Of a stretch of DNA of 32,706 nt, positions 23,878 through 31,485 are shown in pieces (within the stretch, counting starts at the first letter, position 1; each line of letters starts with the position of its first letter). Source of the DNA: Phycisphaerales bacterium (GTDB lineage: Bacteria; Planctomycetota; Phycisphaerae; Phycisphaerales; UBA1924); NCBI GenBank assembly GCA_016741915.1, contig JACVCS010000044.1, forward strand, positions 1 to 32,706. Reading direction: 5' to 3'. The translations under genes and the position numbers were made by a program. The notes below the pieces were generated by a model, which saw nothing but the letters and a program-made list of their open reading frames with translations, was not told where the DNA came from and did no database searches.

Positions 23878-26331
23878 CTAGCGGATGCGGATGGAGTTGA
23901 TCGTCACGGGGACAGTCGAACGATCGAGTTCGACCTGCATTTCAACCAGCAGGCCCGTATTGTCGTCGCGACCCAGAACGGTCATGGTGAAGACGTTGGA
24001 ACGGGCGGTGAGGTACGAGGCGAGGTCGGCCACACTGGCGTTGCTGAGCCCCGCCACGTCGAGCAGATCGACGACGCTCGCGACGTTGCCGTTGGATTGA
24101 TCTCGGAAGGCCTTCACCGCGTCGGCGATGGAGGGATCGAGGCGGAGGAGATACTTGAAGGTGTCCTCGTGGCAGGTGTTGAAGTTGAGCTTGCCGGGGG
24201 AAACGCCGGAGTCGTCGCCGATCGACGCGCCCTCGTAGAGCAGGCGGAGTTGTTCGCGGGTGAGGTTCTGCACCGTGCGGAGCGTGCGGTCGTTGGGCGC
24301 CACCGTGTTGACCATCGTGCTCAACGGCGTGCGGATGAAATCCTCCATCGTCAGCGAGCCGGACTGAGCCGCGAGCGTGACGACCTGCGCCTGGGTTGAG
24401 TCAATCCCTGCGGCTTTCATGATCTCTGACGAACTGGCGGTGGTCAGGTCGATCCGCGCCTCGCCGGTCAGGCTGTACCCGCCCGCGGTGCTGGCGGCGG
24501 TGACATAGGCCGACCAACCAAGATCGACCGTGCCGGTGTTCGAACTGCTCGGGGCCGCGTAGGAACTCGAAGCCGCTGAGGCCTCCACCGGATCCACCAC
24601 GCCGTCGTAGTTCGCGTCCAGCCCGCGCACATACTCGGGCAGAACACCCTCGACCATGCCGAGTTCCGCCAGACTGCGGATCGGGGCGTTGCGCGGACGG
24701 AAGGAATAGTCCAGCGAGCCGTAGGTCTCGACCTCCGCCCCGCCGTCCTGCGGCTCGTCGTCGCTGTCGATGTAGTCCAAAATCGCCGCGGCCATGTCGG
24801 TGGTCATGTTGGAGAGCAACATCAGATCATCGGCGGTCATCTTGTTGATGTTGATCTTCGCGCCGGCGTCGGCGGGGCCCTGCACGGGCTGGGCGTTGAT
24901 ATCGCCGTGAAAGACGCGATAGGTCGCGCCGAGGGTCTGCCCGTCGGATTGCTCGGCCAGTGAGGCGAGCAGGTCCGCCGCACCCGATGGGTTCGTGCTG
25001 ATGGTGTCGTTCTGCAGGCGGTTGATCACCAGTTCCACCGCGCCGCGGGCGGCCCAGAAAGCCCGCACGCGGGCGATGGCCTCGCGCCCGGTCGCCGCCT
25101 GCGCGTACGCGGTGCCCTGCAGCGCCAGCAAAATAAGCGTGGCGATGCCGATGGCCCAGACGACCATCGCGATGGCGAAGCCGGCGTTTCGGCGCGTGCG
25201 ATGAATCGGCGCGGTGCGTGAAGCCAGCGTGACGGGGTTGTCGATCGTGGGTGTGGAAACGCGCACGACCCCGGTCGTCCTGCGGGCGTTCTTTCGGTTG
25301 CGTACGAACCGACCGCGCGGCCCACCACCGCCGCCACCACCGCCTCCCCCGCCACCGCCGGGTGGACGGTTGCCGCCGCCGCCGTTGCCGCCATTTCCGC
25401 CACCACCGGGGATGATGATCGGCTGCCCGTTGCCGTTGCCCGGGCCACCGCCGCCGGGCGGGCGGTTGCCGCCGCCCTGACCACCTTGACCATTGCCCGG
25501 CGGGCGACCGGGGCCAACGCCACCGCCCGGGTTGCCGCCCGGACCGCCTGGGAAGATACCTCCGCCGCCGGGGTTGGTGTTGTTGTTATTGCCGGGCGTT
25601 GTCGGTGTGGTTGGTGTTGTGGGGTTCTGCGTGCCGGTGGAGGTCGGCGTGGTGGGCAGGTCCTTGGGAATCGGCGTGCGGTCGATCGCCACCACCACAC
25701 GGGCGGTGGATCGCACCTTGGACGTCACGCCGCCGCCCTCGGCCGTCACGGTCACGCGCACGGCGTGCGGGATTCCGTCATAGTCCGAATCCCACTGCGA
25801 GTCCCACGCCTCACCCGCGTCGGTGGCTTCGACACTCATGCCCACAATGCCCGTCACCACGGGTGAAGCAACGCCGCCGGAATCCAGGTAGTCGTCCGGG
25901 TACGGATCCTCGCGCTTCCAGAGCGACTGCACATCTTCGCCCGCGTCGGGGTCGGGCCTCACGCGGTACTGCACCTCGTGCACGGGGCTCTCGGCCCGCT
26001 CGCCCATCGGTCGAACCGAACGCAGCGTCGACACGAGCATCAGCACGTCGTCGTAGACACCCACCGCCTCGCCGCCGGTGTTTGCGCCGCCGCCGTCGGG
26101 GGTGAGCAAAAGACGCACCCGTGACGCGTCACGCTCACGTGTCAGACGGTGCAGGTCCTTCGCGACGAGTTGTGCCGCGGCGTACGCACGCGAGAAAGCC
26201 TCCTGCCTCGCGGCGCTGGAGTCCTTGCTCTTCAGCGCACGCAGAATCACCACGGTCGTCGCGCCGGCGATCAGGGTGATGATCACCGAGGCGACGATGA
26301 CCTCCACGAGTGTGAAGCCGCGGCGCGTCAT
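23878..26331 (-). CDS. GspJ-GspK minor pseudopilin fusion
   Basis: One 817-aa frame carries two minor pseudopilins. Residues 1-225 are GspJ-like, with the prepilin site Gly5|Phe6 and Glu10 (RRGFTLVEV) and a pseudopilin beta domain. Residues about 226-345 are Thr/Pro- then Gly/Pro/Asn-rich. Residues about 356-817 are GspK-like, with its own prepilin-type signal Gly384|Phe385 followed by a ~25-residue membrane helix. The GspK helix-hairpin-helix region near 485-565 contains INKMTADDLMLL, DYIDSDDEPQDGGAE and LAELGMVEG. DANYDGVVD near 575 resembles a Ca-binding loop. GspK normally lacks Glu at +5, as here (Met). These proteins cap the pseudopilus tip. An internal GTG at 25266 could start GspK separately. 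The ATG overlaps the upstream stop as ATGA. Confidence 0.88.
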   Translation of the reverse strand: MTRRGFTLVEVIVASVIITLIAGATTVVILRALKSKDSSAARQEAFSRAYAAAQLVAKDLHRLTRERDASRVRLLLTPDGGGANTGGEAVGVYDDVLMLVSTLRSVRPMGERAESPVHEVQYRVRPDPDAGEDVQSLWKREDPYPDDYLDSGGVASPVVTGIVGMSVEATDAGEAWDSQWDSDYDGIPHAVRVTVTAEGGGVTSKVRSTARVVVAIDRTPIPKDLPTTPTSTGTQNPTTPTTPTTPGNNNNTNPGGGGIFPGGPGGNPGGGVGPGRPPGNGQGGQGGGNRPPGGGGPGNGNGQPIIIPGGGGNGGNGGGGNRPPGGGGGGGGGGGGGPRGRFVRNRKNARRTTGVVRVSTPTIDNPVTLASRTAPIHRTRRNAGFAIAMVVWAIGIATLILLALQGTAYAQAATGREAIARVRAFWAARGAVELVINRLQNDTISTNPSGAADLLASLAEQSDGQTLGATYRVFHGDINAQPVQGPADAGAKININKMTADDLMLLSNMTTDMAAAILDYIDSDDEPQDGGAEVETYGSLDYSFRPRNAPIRSLAELGMVEGVLPEYVRGLDANYDGVVDPVEASAASSSYAAPSSSNTGTVDLGWSAYVTAASTAGGYSLTGEARIDLTTASSSEIMKAAGIDSTQAQVVTLAAQSGSLTMEDFIRTPLSTMVNTVAPNDRTLRTVQNLTREQLRLLYEGASIGDDSGVSPGKLNFNTCHEDTFKYLLRLDPSIADAVKAFRDQSNGNVASVVDLLDVAGLSNASVADLASYLTARSNVFTMTVLGRDDNTGLLVEMQVELDRSTVPVTINSIRIR
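25310..25600 (-). repeat. Gly/Pro/Asn-rich low-complexity coding stretch
   Basis: About 95 codons of the gspJ-gspK frame are dominated by GGN and CCN codons, giving long runs of Gly with Pro and Asn, including an uninterrupted run of 13 Gly near residues 325-337. The DNA is a strand-asymmetric C/G repeat prone to slippage, and it links the two pseudopilin halves. Confidence 0.8.
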
Positions 26332-26786
26332 TGCAGTCGCTCCGGGGCGGTTGCGGGCTTGCGGTCCGGGTCGGCCTCGCCGCCGACCTTCGGCGCCAGG
26401 AACGTCTCGATGACCACCTTGTCACCGCGTCCGCTGGGTTCGGTCCATGAGATGGTGACCTTGACGGTGTAGGGCTCGCCACTCTGCCCGCCCGAGATAT
26501 CGGTCTGATACTGATACTGCTGGAACGGTGCGTCGCACGGGCCGCTCATCTTGTAGCGTTTGGCGTAGTCGTCGCCGCCGCGCATCAGCACGAGGTTGAG
26601 TTGTTCATCCGCGAGCATGGCGGCGGTCTGCAAGCGTTCGCCCTGGCTCTGACTGCCGATGGCGCGGGCCGTCAGCCCGATGATCACTGTCAGCGCGATC
26701 CCCAGCACCACCGCCGCGACGATCGCGTCGATCAACGCCACGCCGCGGCTCGTCCTTACTCGGGTTGATCGGTTCAACGAGAGCAT
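26328..26786 (-). CDS. gspI: Minor pseudopilin GspI
   Basis: This 152-aa pseudopilin-like protein has a short basic leader and the prepilin cleavage site Gly15|Val16, then VALID and a hydrophobic helix (16-38). The usual Glu at +5 is replaced by Asp20, a conservative but uncommon change that could affect assembly or methylation. The C-terminal domain is small, with YTVKVTISWTEP near residue 105 typical of GspI. ATG 26786 shares a base with the upstream stop (TGATG), and the stop overlaps the next gene. The longer frame to 27143 only runs through the upstream gene. GspI is expected to nucleate the pseudopilus tip with GspJ and GspK, whose genes follow directly. Confidence 0.83.
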   Translation of the reverse strand: MLSLNRSTRVRTSRGVALIDAIVAAVVLGIALTVIIGLTARAIGSQSQGERLQTAAMLADEQLNLVLMRGGDDYAKRYKMSGPCDAPFQQYQYQTDISGGQSGEPYTVKVTISWTEPSGRGDKVVIETFLAPKVGGEADPDRKPATAPERLQ

Positions 26787-27538
26787 CACCACGCCTGCTC
26801 CCTTCGCCCCGCGGCGTCCAGATCCTCTCCGCGCGCCGCCATCGGACGAACCTGCCGCGCATCGCTCAAGGGCGTTGACCGCGCCGCCGTCGCTTCGCTG
26901 GTCAGATCGATCTGCACACCCGGGACGATCTCCGCCCGCGCCGCGCTGATGGCCCCGCCCGCACGCCGGAGCACCACGCAGATCGAGGGCCTCGTTTGCC
27001 CCTGCGGCAGTTCCAGTCGGATCGGCTCGCCGCTGGCCCCCGCGCCGAGCGCCGGCAGCGTCAGCGGCCGACCGTCGATGATGATCGAGGCCACCTCGGC
27101 CGACGAAAGACGAACCGGGCGAACCAGCGGCATGAGCTTCCACTGCGTGCCGATGGAATCGGCGCTTGATTTCGTTGTTGTCGCGCCGGTTGCGCTCGAT
27201 CCCGCTTCGCTGGGGTCCATCCCGCCCGTCAGTTCGTGCGGCTTGGTCCAGAGCGAAATCTCCTGGCTCTTCGGGTCATACTCCAGCGCCGCCGACTGAG
27301 CACCCAGCACGCCGCGCTGCCCGAGCGTCGAGAGCAACTGTCGCACGTTCTCCGCCTCGATCCGAAGGGCGCGGTCGGCGCCGCCGATCATCCGAGGCAG
27401 GATCACCCCCGCCAGCGCCACGATGATCACGATCACGACGATGACCTCGACCATCGTGAACCCCGCGCGGCGGAGCACCGCGATCGGAGGAACCGACCGC
27501 CGCCTCACCACAAAGTTCCCACGCACGATCGCCCGCAT
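26786..27538 (-). CDS. gspH: Minor pseudopilin GspH
   Basis: This 250-aa protein has a long basic leader and the type IV prepilin motif RRAGFTMVEV (cleavage Gly26|Phe27, Glu31 at +5), followed by a hydrophobic helix. The C-terminal domain is beta-rich. At 250 aa it is longer than a typical GspH (about 170-200 aa), with a Ser/Thr/Gly-rich loop near residues 110-125 and an extended Ala/Arg-rich tail. GspH joins the major pseudopilus to the tip complex in the periplasm. Position after gspG and before gspI supports the name. ATG 27538 was chosen as the only start giving a leader; a weak AAGGGA lies about 10 nt upstream. Confidence 0.82.
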   Translation of the reverse strand: MRAIVRGNFVVRRRSVPPIAVLRRAGFTMVEVIVVIVIIVALAGVILPRMIGGADRALRIEAENVRQLLSTLGQRGVLGAQSAALEYDPKSQEISLWTKPHELTGGMDPSEAGSSATGATTTKSSADSIGTQWKLMPLVRPVRLSSAEVASIIIDGRPLTLPALGAGASGEPIRLELPQGQTRPSICVVLRRAGGAISAARAEIVPGVQIDLTSEATAARSTPLSDARQVRPMAARGEDLDAAGRREQAW

Positions 27539-27586
27539 CGCCCATCGTCCCTTCGCTGCGCATCACCCCGCGCCCCGCAATCCGCC

Positions 27587-28051
27587 TCATGGCTTGATGA
27601 TGTCCGCGTTGTCGCCCTCGCCGCCCTGCTGACCGTCCGCGCCGTAGCTGAGGATGTCAAAGTCCTTGTTCTTCTGCCCCGGCATCACCAGCACAAAGGG
27701 CTTGCCCCACGGGTCGAGCAGGTCTTCACGCTTCTGCAGGTAACTGCGGTACTTGTCCTCGGGTACGTCGCTGGGCCGATCCACCAGGAACGACAGATCG
27801 CCCCCCGGCGGCGGCGCACCGACGTCCGCCATGTACAGCGATACCTGCTGGGCGATCGTGCTTGCGGTGGCTTCCGCGGCCGCCCGCTTGCTCTGCCCGA
27901 CGCGACCCAGCACGCGCGGCGCGACGATCGCCGCCAGCACGCCGATGATGATCACCACCACGATGATCTCGACGATCGTGAAGCCGCGCCCGCGGCGGTT
28001 CAGCCCACTCAACCGACCCCGCGTGCTGTTCATCTGTGCATTCATGTTCAT
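27587..28051 (-). CDS. gspG: Major pseudopilin GspG
   Basis: This 154-aa protein is the main subunit of the periplasmic pseudopilus that drives T2SS export. The prepilin site is GRGFTIVEII, with cleavage before Phe and Glu at +5. The C-terminal domain has the GspG signature DPWGKPFV and then SYGADGQQGGEGDNADI, which supplies the calcium-binding loop. Several starts are close together: ATG 28051 is used here, but GGGAG at 28056-28060 (read on the minus strand) is better spaced for ATG 28045, and a GTG lies at 28054. It follows gspF after 66-70 bp, the usual T2SS order. Confidence 0.95.
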   Translation of the reverse strand: MNMNAQMNSTRGRLSGLNRRGRGFTIVEIIVVVIIIGVLAAIVAPRVLGRVGQSKRAAAEATASTIAQQVSLYMADVGAPPPGGDLSFLVDRPSDVPEDKYRSYLQKREDLLDPWGKPFVLVMPGQKNKDFDILSYGADGQQGGEGDNADIIKP

Positions 28052-28060
28052 CACTCCCGA

Positions 28061-28085
28061 GTGTCTTCGTGTCTTTCGTGTTCGG
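28061..28085. repeat. Short degenerate tandem repeat between gspF and gspG
   Basis: On the plus strand GTGTCTTC, GTGTCTTTC and GTGTTCG follow one another, that is, ACGAAGACAC-like units on the coding strand. It lies in the gap between gspF and gspG just before the ribosome binding site of gspG. It may be a fragment of a dispersed short repeat; function unknown. Confidence 0.5.
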
Positions 28086-28120
28086 AACAGTCAATCCACC
28101 CTCATCCGCTCAACCACAAC

Positions 28121-29479
28121 TTACGCCTTCGAAGCGATGTCCTGCAACTGCAGCATCGCCAGCAGAATCGCCATCACCACAAACCCCACCACGCACGCCA
28201 AAAACACCACCAGCACCGGCGGCAACACCGTCGTGATCACCTTCACGCGCGTCTCCGTCCGCCCTTCCAGAGAGCCCGCCGCCTGACCGAGCAACTCGGG
28301 CAGCTTGCCCGACCGCTCACCCAAACTCACGATCTGCACCAGCAGCGGCGGGAACAACCCGCTCTTCTCCAGCGGTCCCGCAATCGTCTTGCCCCCCGCG
28401 ACCTCTTCGCACACCTCGTCCATCGCGCGGCGCATCTTCGCGTTCCCCAGCGTTGCGCTCGTCAGCCGAAGCGCCGTCAACACGGGCAGCCCCGCCCGCA
28501 CCAGCGTCCCCAGCGTCCGCGTGAACCGCGCCACGGCCGCATCTCGAATCAACGCCCCCATCAGCGGCACCTTGAGCATGAACGAATCGATCGCCATGCG
28601 CCCACCCTTGGTTGCCCGCGCCCGCGAAAGCCCGATCATCGCCGCACCGATCAGCCCGATCAGCACCCACCAGTACGACCCCATGATGTTCGCAAACTGC
28701 TGCACCACCACCGTGGGCCAGGGCAGATCAATGTTCTGACCCTGGAACGGCTTGAGCACGTTGGGCACGATCACCGCGGTGACGACAATGATCGCACCCG
28801 CAACCAGCACGAGCAGAATGATCGGGTACAGCGTGGCGCTTAAGAGCGACCGTCGCAGCCGCAGATCGCGCTCGACAAGCTCCGCCGTCTGCTGCAGCAC
28901 TTCACCCAATCGACCCGAAGCCTCGCCCGCGCGGATGAGGTTGACCAGCAGCTCATTAAACGGCTTGCCCCACGTTCGGCACGCTTCCGCCAGCGTCCCT
29001 CCCTGCTCGACCTTCCCGATCAGGTGTTCGAGCATCGCCCGCTGTGCGGGCTTCCGCCCCGCTTTGCCCATCGTCCGCAGCGCCGGCACCAGCGGCAATC
29101 CCGCCTGCACCGCCGTCGCCAGTTCGCTGATGAACGAGCCCGTATCCGCGAGGCTCATTGAAGAACCCCAACGCCGCGTCGGCTTCGCATCACCGGACTG
29201 TCGCTGCGCGAGAGCGCCGCTGACCTTCGCCGCCGCGGATGAGTTGCCGCCGCTTCCTGACTTTTCGATAACCAGCCCGTCGCTGTTGGCGCTGGCGTTC
29301 GCAGCCGCCGACTTTGCCGATGAGCCCGTGGAGCCGACTTTGATTTCCTCGAGCGTCGAGGGCGTCACGCCGCGGGCCATGAGCGATCGCAGCGCGCTGG
29401 CGCGGTCCGGGGCTTCGAGGGTTTGCATACCCCCCGCCGCGCTGCCGCTCTTCAAGCTGGTGTATCGAAAGGTTGCCAT
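28121..29479 (-). CDS. gspF: Type II secretion inner-membrane protein GspF
   Basis: GspF is the polytopic platform protein that couples the GspE ATPase to pseudopilus assembly. This 452-aa copy begins with the family signature MATFRYTSL. It has two cytoplasmic helical repeats (FISELATAVQAGLPLVPAL near 145 and FTRTLGTLVRAGLPVLTAL near 345). Three membrane segments lie near residues 245-268, 290-308 and 425-447. A Ser/Ala/Gly/Lys-rich linker (about 55-125) separates the short N-terminal domain from the first repeat and makes the protein some 50 residues longer than usual. ATG 29479 was chosen because the family N-terminus starts there; no Shine-Dalgarno is evident. It follows gspE after 85 bp. 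Confidence 0.94.
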   Translation of the reverse strand: MATFRYTSLKSGSAAGGMQTLEAPDRASALRSLMARGVTPSTLEEIKVGSTGSSAKSAAANASANSDGLVIEKSGSGGNSSAAAKVSGALAQRQSGDAKPTRRWGSSMSLADTGSFISELATAVQAGLPLVPALRTMGKAGRKPAQRAMLEHLIGKVEQGGTLAEACRTWGKPFNELLVNLIRAGEASGRLGEVLQQTAELVERDLRLRRSLLSATLYPIILLVLVAGAIIVVTAVIVPNVLKPFQGQNIDLPWPTVVVQQFANIMGSYWWVLIGLIGAAMIGLSRARATKGGRMAIDSFMLKVPLMGALIRDAAVARFTRTLGTLVRAGLPVLTALRLTSATLGNAKMRRAMDEVCEEVAGGKTIAGPLEKSGLFPPLLVQIVSLGERSGKLPELLGQAAGSLEGRTETRVKVITTVLPPVLVVFLACVVGFVVMAILLAMLQLQDIASKA

Positions 29480-29564
29480 GCCGTCCGCGCTCGCCGTCCG
29501 TGCTTTGCTGGTTGTTGAACCCGACTTCCGAAAACCCGTCTTCCGAAAAACTCCATCCGCCCGT

Positions 29565-31286
29565 TTACTCCCCCGCGTCCTGCGTCGCACGCAGCACTTC
29601 TTCAACCGTCGTCTCGCCCCTGCTCGCCTTCATCAGCCCGTCGCGCCGCATCGTCACGTGCGTCGGGCCCGCGGCTTCAAGCAACTCCGCCGGCGTGCTC
29701 TTGCCCTTGCTGATCATCGCCCTCATCGCGGCGCTGATGGTCAGCACCTCGTAATACCCCAGCCGTCCGCGGTAGCCGGTGTTGTCACACCGATCGCACC
29801 CCGCACCCTTGTACGCTGTGTAGTCGGGGAACAGGTGCCGCTCCGTGTCGAGGATGCGGTGTCGCTGCGCTTCGGAGATGCTCGTCTTCATCACGCACTT
29901 GGTGCAGATCCGCCGCCCCAGCCGCTGCGCGATGATCCCTTCGATCACGCTCGCCAGCAGGAACGGCTCGATGTTCATGTCCAGCAGCCGCCCCACCGCG
30001 CTCGCCGCGTCGTTGGTGTGCAGCGTGCTGAGCACCAGGTGCCCGGTCAGTGCGGCACGCACGGAAATCTCCGCCGTCTCCGCGTCGCGGATCTCACCGA
30101 CCATGATCACGTCGGGGTCCTGACGCAGAATCGCCCGCAGCCCGCTGGCAAAGCTCAGCCCGCGCTCGGGGTTCACGGGGATCTGGTTCACGCCCGAAAG
30201 CTCGTACTCAACCGGGTCTTCAACCGTGATGATCTTCAGGCTCGGGTCGTACAGCTTCGTCAGCGCCGCGTAAAGGCTCGTTGTCTTGCCGCTGCCTGTG
30301 GGCCCGGTCACCAGGACCATCCCGTGCGGCATCGCGATCAGCCGATCAACCTCTGTCAGATCCTCCGCTCGCATCCCAAGCGCGCCAAGGTCCAGCACGA
30401 TCGACTGCTTATCCAGGATGCGCATCACCACCGACTCGCCGTAGATCGTCGGCACCGTGCTCACACGGATGTCCACCTTCCGACCCTCAAACCGCAGCGT
30501 GATGTGCCCGTCCTGCGGCACATACCGCTCCGCGATATCCATCCCCGACATGATCTTGATGCGGCTGGTGATCGCCGCCTGCAACGCCTTCGGAGGCGAG
30601 TTCTGAGGCCTCAGTTCGCCGTCGACGCGGTACTTCACGCTCAAACTGCGTTCGAACGGCTCCACATGCACGTCGCTCGCACGCCCGCGCACCGCCTCAA
30701 GGATGATCAGGTTCACCAGGTTCACCACCGACGGCTCTTCGGCCATCCGGTGAATGTCCTGCGCATCGACCGCCTCGAGGTTGCTCAGCAGTTCGTCCTC
30801 GGTCTGCTCCGCACCGCCAAGCCGCTGGGCCATCTGCGAAGCCGTAGCGCCGTAGGCCTGGCGCAGCAGATCGTCGAAGACTTCATTCGCCGCAGCGAAG
30901 CGTCGAACGGCCCGACCGGTGATGATGCTCAGTTCATCCGCCGCCGCCAGATCGCCGGGCTCGCCCATCAGGACTTTGAGTTTGGGCCCGTCGAAAGCGA
31001 ACGGCACCGCGTTCAAACGAACCGCCTGCTCCGGGGTGAGCAATCGCGCCGCGTCGGCGTCGATGGTGGGCTTCTCGGTCAGAAGCACAACCCCGCGCGG
31101 CAAGGCCGGGGGCGCCGCCTCGGCTGAACGCTTGCCGCCCGAAGCGTGCACGCCGTTCGAACCGTTCTGGCCGTTCGAGCCGTTCTGCCCGTTCAACGCT
31201 TCGGCGTGTGTCTTCACGACACCGCCCGCGGCGTCCAATGCCGCGCCGAGTGCGTTCGCTGCCGCCGACGAGGGTTCCACGTCCAT
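29565..31286 (-). CDS. gspE: Type II secretion ATPase GspE
   Basis: GspE is the cytoplasmic hexameric ATPase powering the T2SS pseudopilus. This 573-aa protein has an N-terminal MshEN/GspE-N type domain (about 60-165) and an N2 domain with SDVHVEPF (about 204-211). The Walker A GPTGSGKT is at 328-335, the Asp box is near 353-360, the Walker B VIMVGEIRD is at 393-401, and the His box STLHTND at 420-426. A four-Cys zinc site (C461, C464, C497, C500) is typical of GspE and PilB. The extreme N-terminus carries a GQNGSN repeat (about 32-45) of unknown use. It is the first gene of the T2SS operon; about 200 bp separate it from the preceding gene and no clear promoter is visible there. Confidence 0.96.
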   Translation of the reverse strand: MDVEPSSAAANALGAALDAAGGVVKTHAEALNGQNGSNGQNGSNGVHASGGKRSAEAAPPALPRGVVLLTEKPTIDADAARLLTPEQAVRLNAVPFAFDGPKLKVLMGEPGDLAAADELSIITGRAVRRFAAANEVFDDLLRQAYGATASQMAQRLGGAEQTEDELLSNLEAVDAQDIHRMAEEPSVVNLVNLIILEAVRGRASDVHVEPFERSLSVKYRVDGELRPQNSPPKALQAAITSRIKIMSGMDIAERYVPQDGHITLRFEGRKVDIRVSTVPTIYGESVVMRILDKQSIVLDLGALGMRAEDLTEVDRLIAMPHGMVLVTGPTGSGKTTSLYAALTKLYDPSLKIITVEDPVEYELSGVNQIPVNPERGLSFASGLRAILRQDPDVIMVGEIRDAETAEISVRAALTGHLVLSTLHTNDAASAVGRLLDMNIEPFLLASVIEGIIAQRLGRRICTKCVMKTSISEAQRHRILDTERHLFPDYTAYKGAGCDRCDNTGYRGRLGYYEVLTISAAMRAMISKGKSTPAELLEAAGPTHVTMRRDGLMKASRGETTVEEVLRATQDAGE

Positions 31287-31485
31287 GCTTGATGCGCCCC
31301 GGGGCTTGAACCTTCACAAACCAAACCACACGCGCCCCGCCCCACGATGAACCGACCTTGCCCGCTCGCCCCGCGGCTGGGCCGAGCGCCCAATGACGCA
31401 CGCCCGCCGCACCGACGATCGGCAACGCCTCGACGATCACCAGCCGATCGACCGACCGAGCACCGCAACGACGCCCGAGAACAGC

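Noticed and set aside
27236..31127. Long plus-strand open frames opposite gspE, gspF, gspG and gspH
   Set aside because: Arg/His/Gln-rich antisense frames of well-supported T2SS genes; no recognisable domain.
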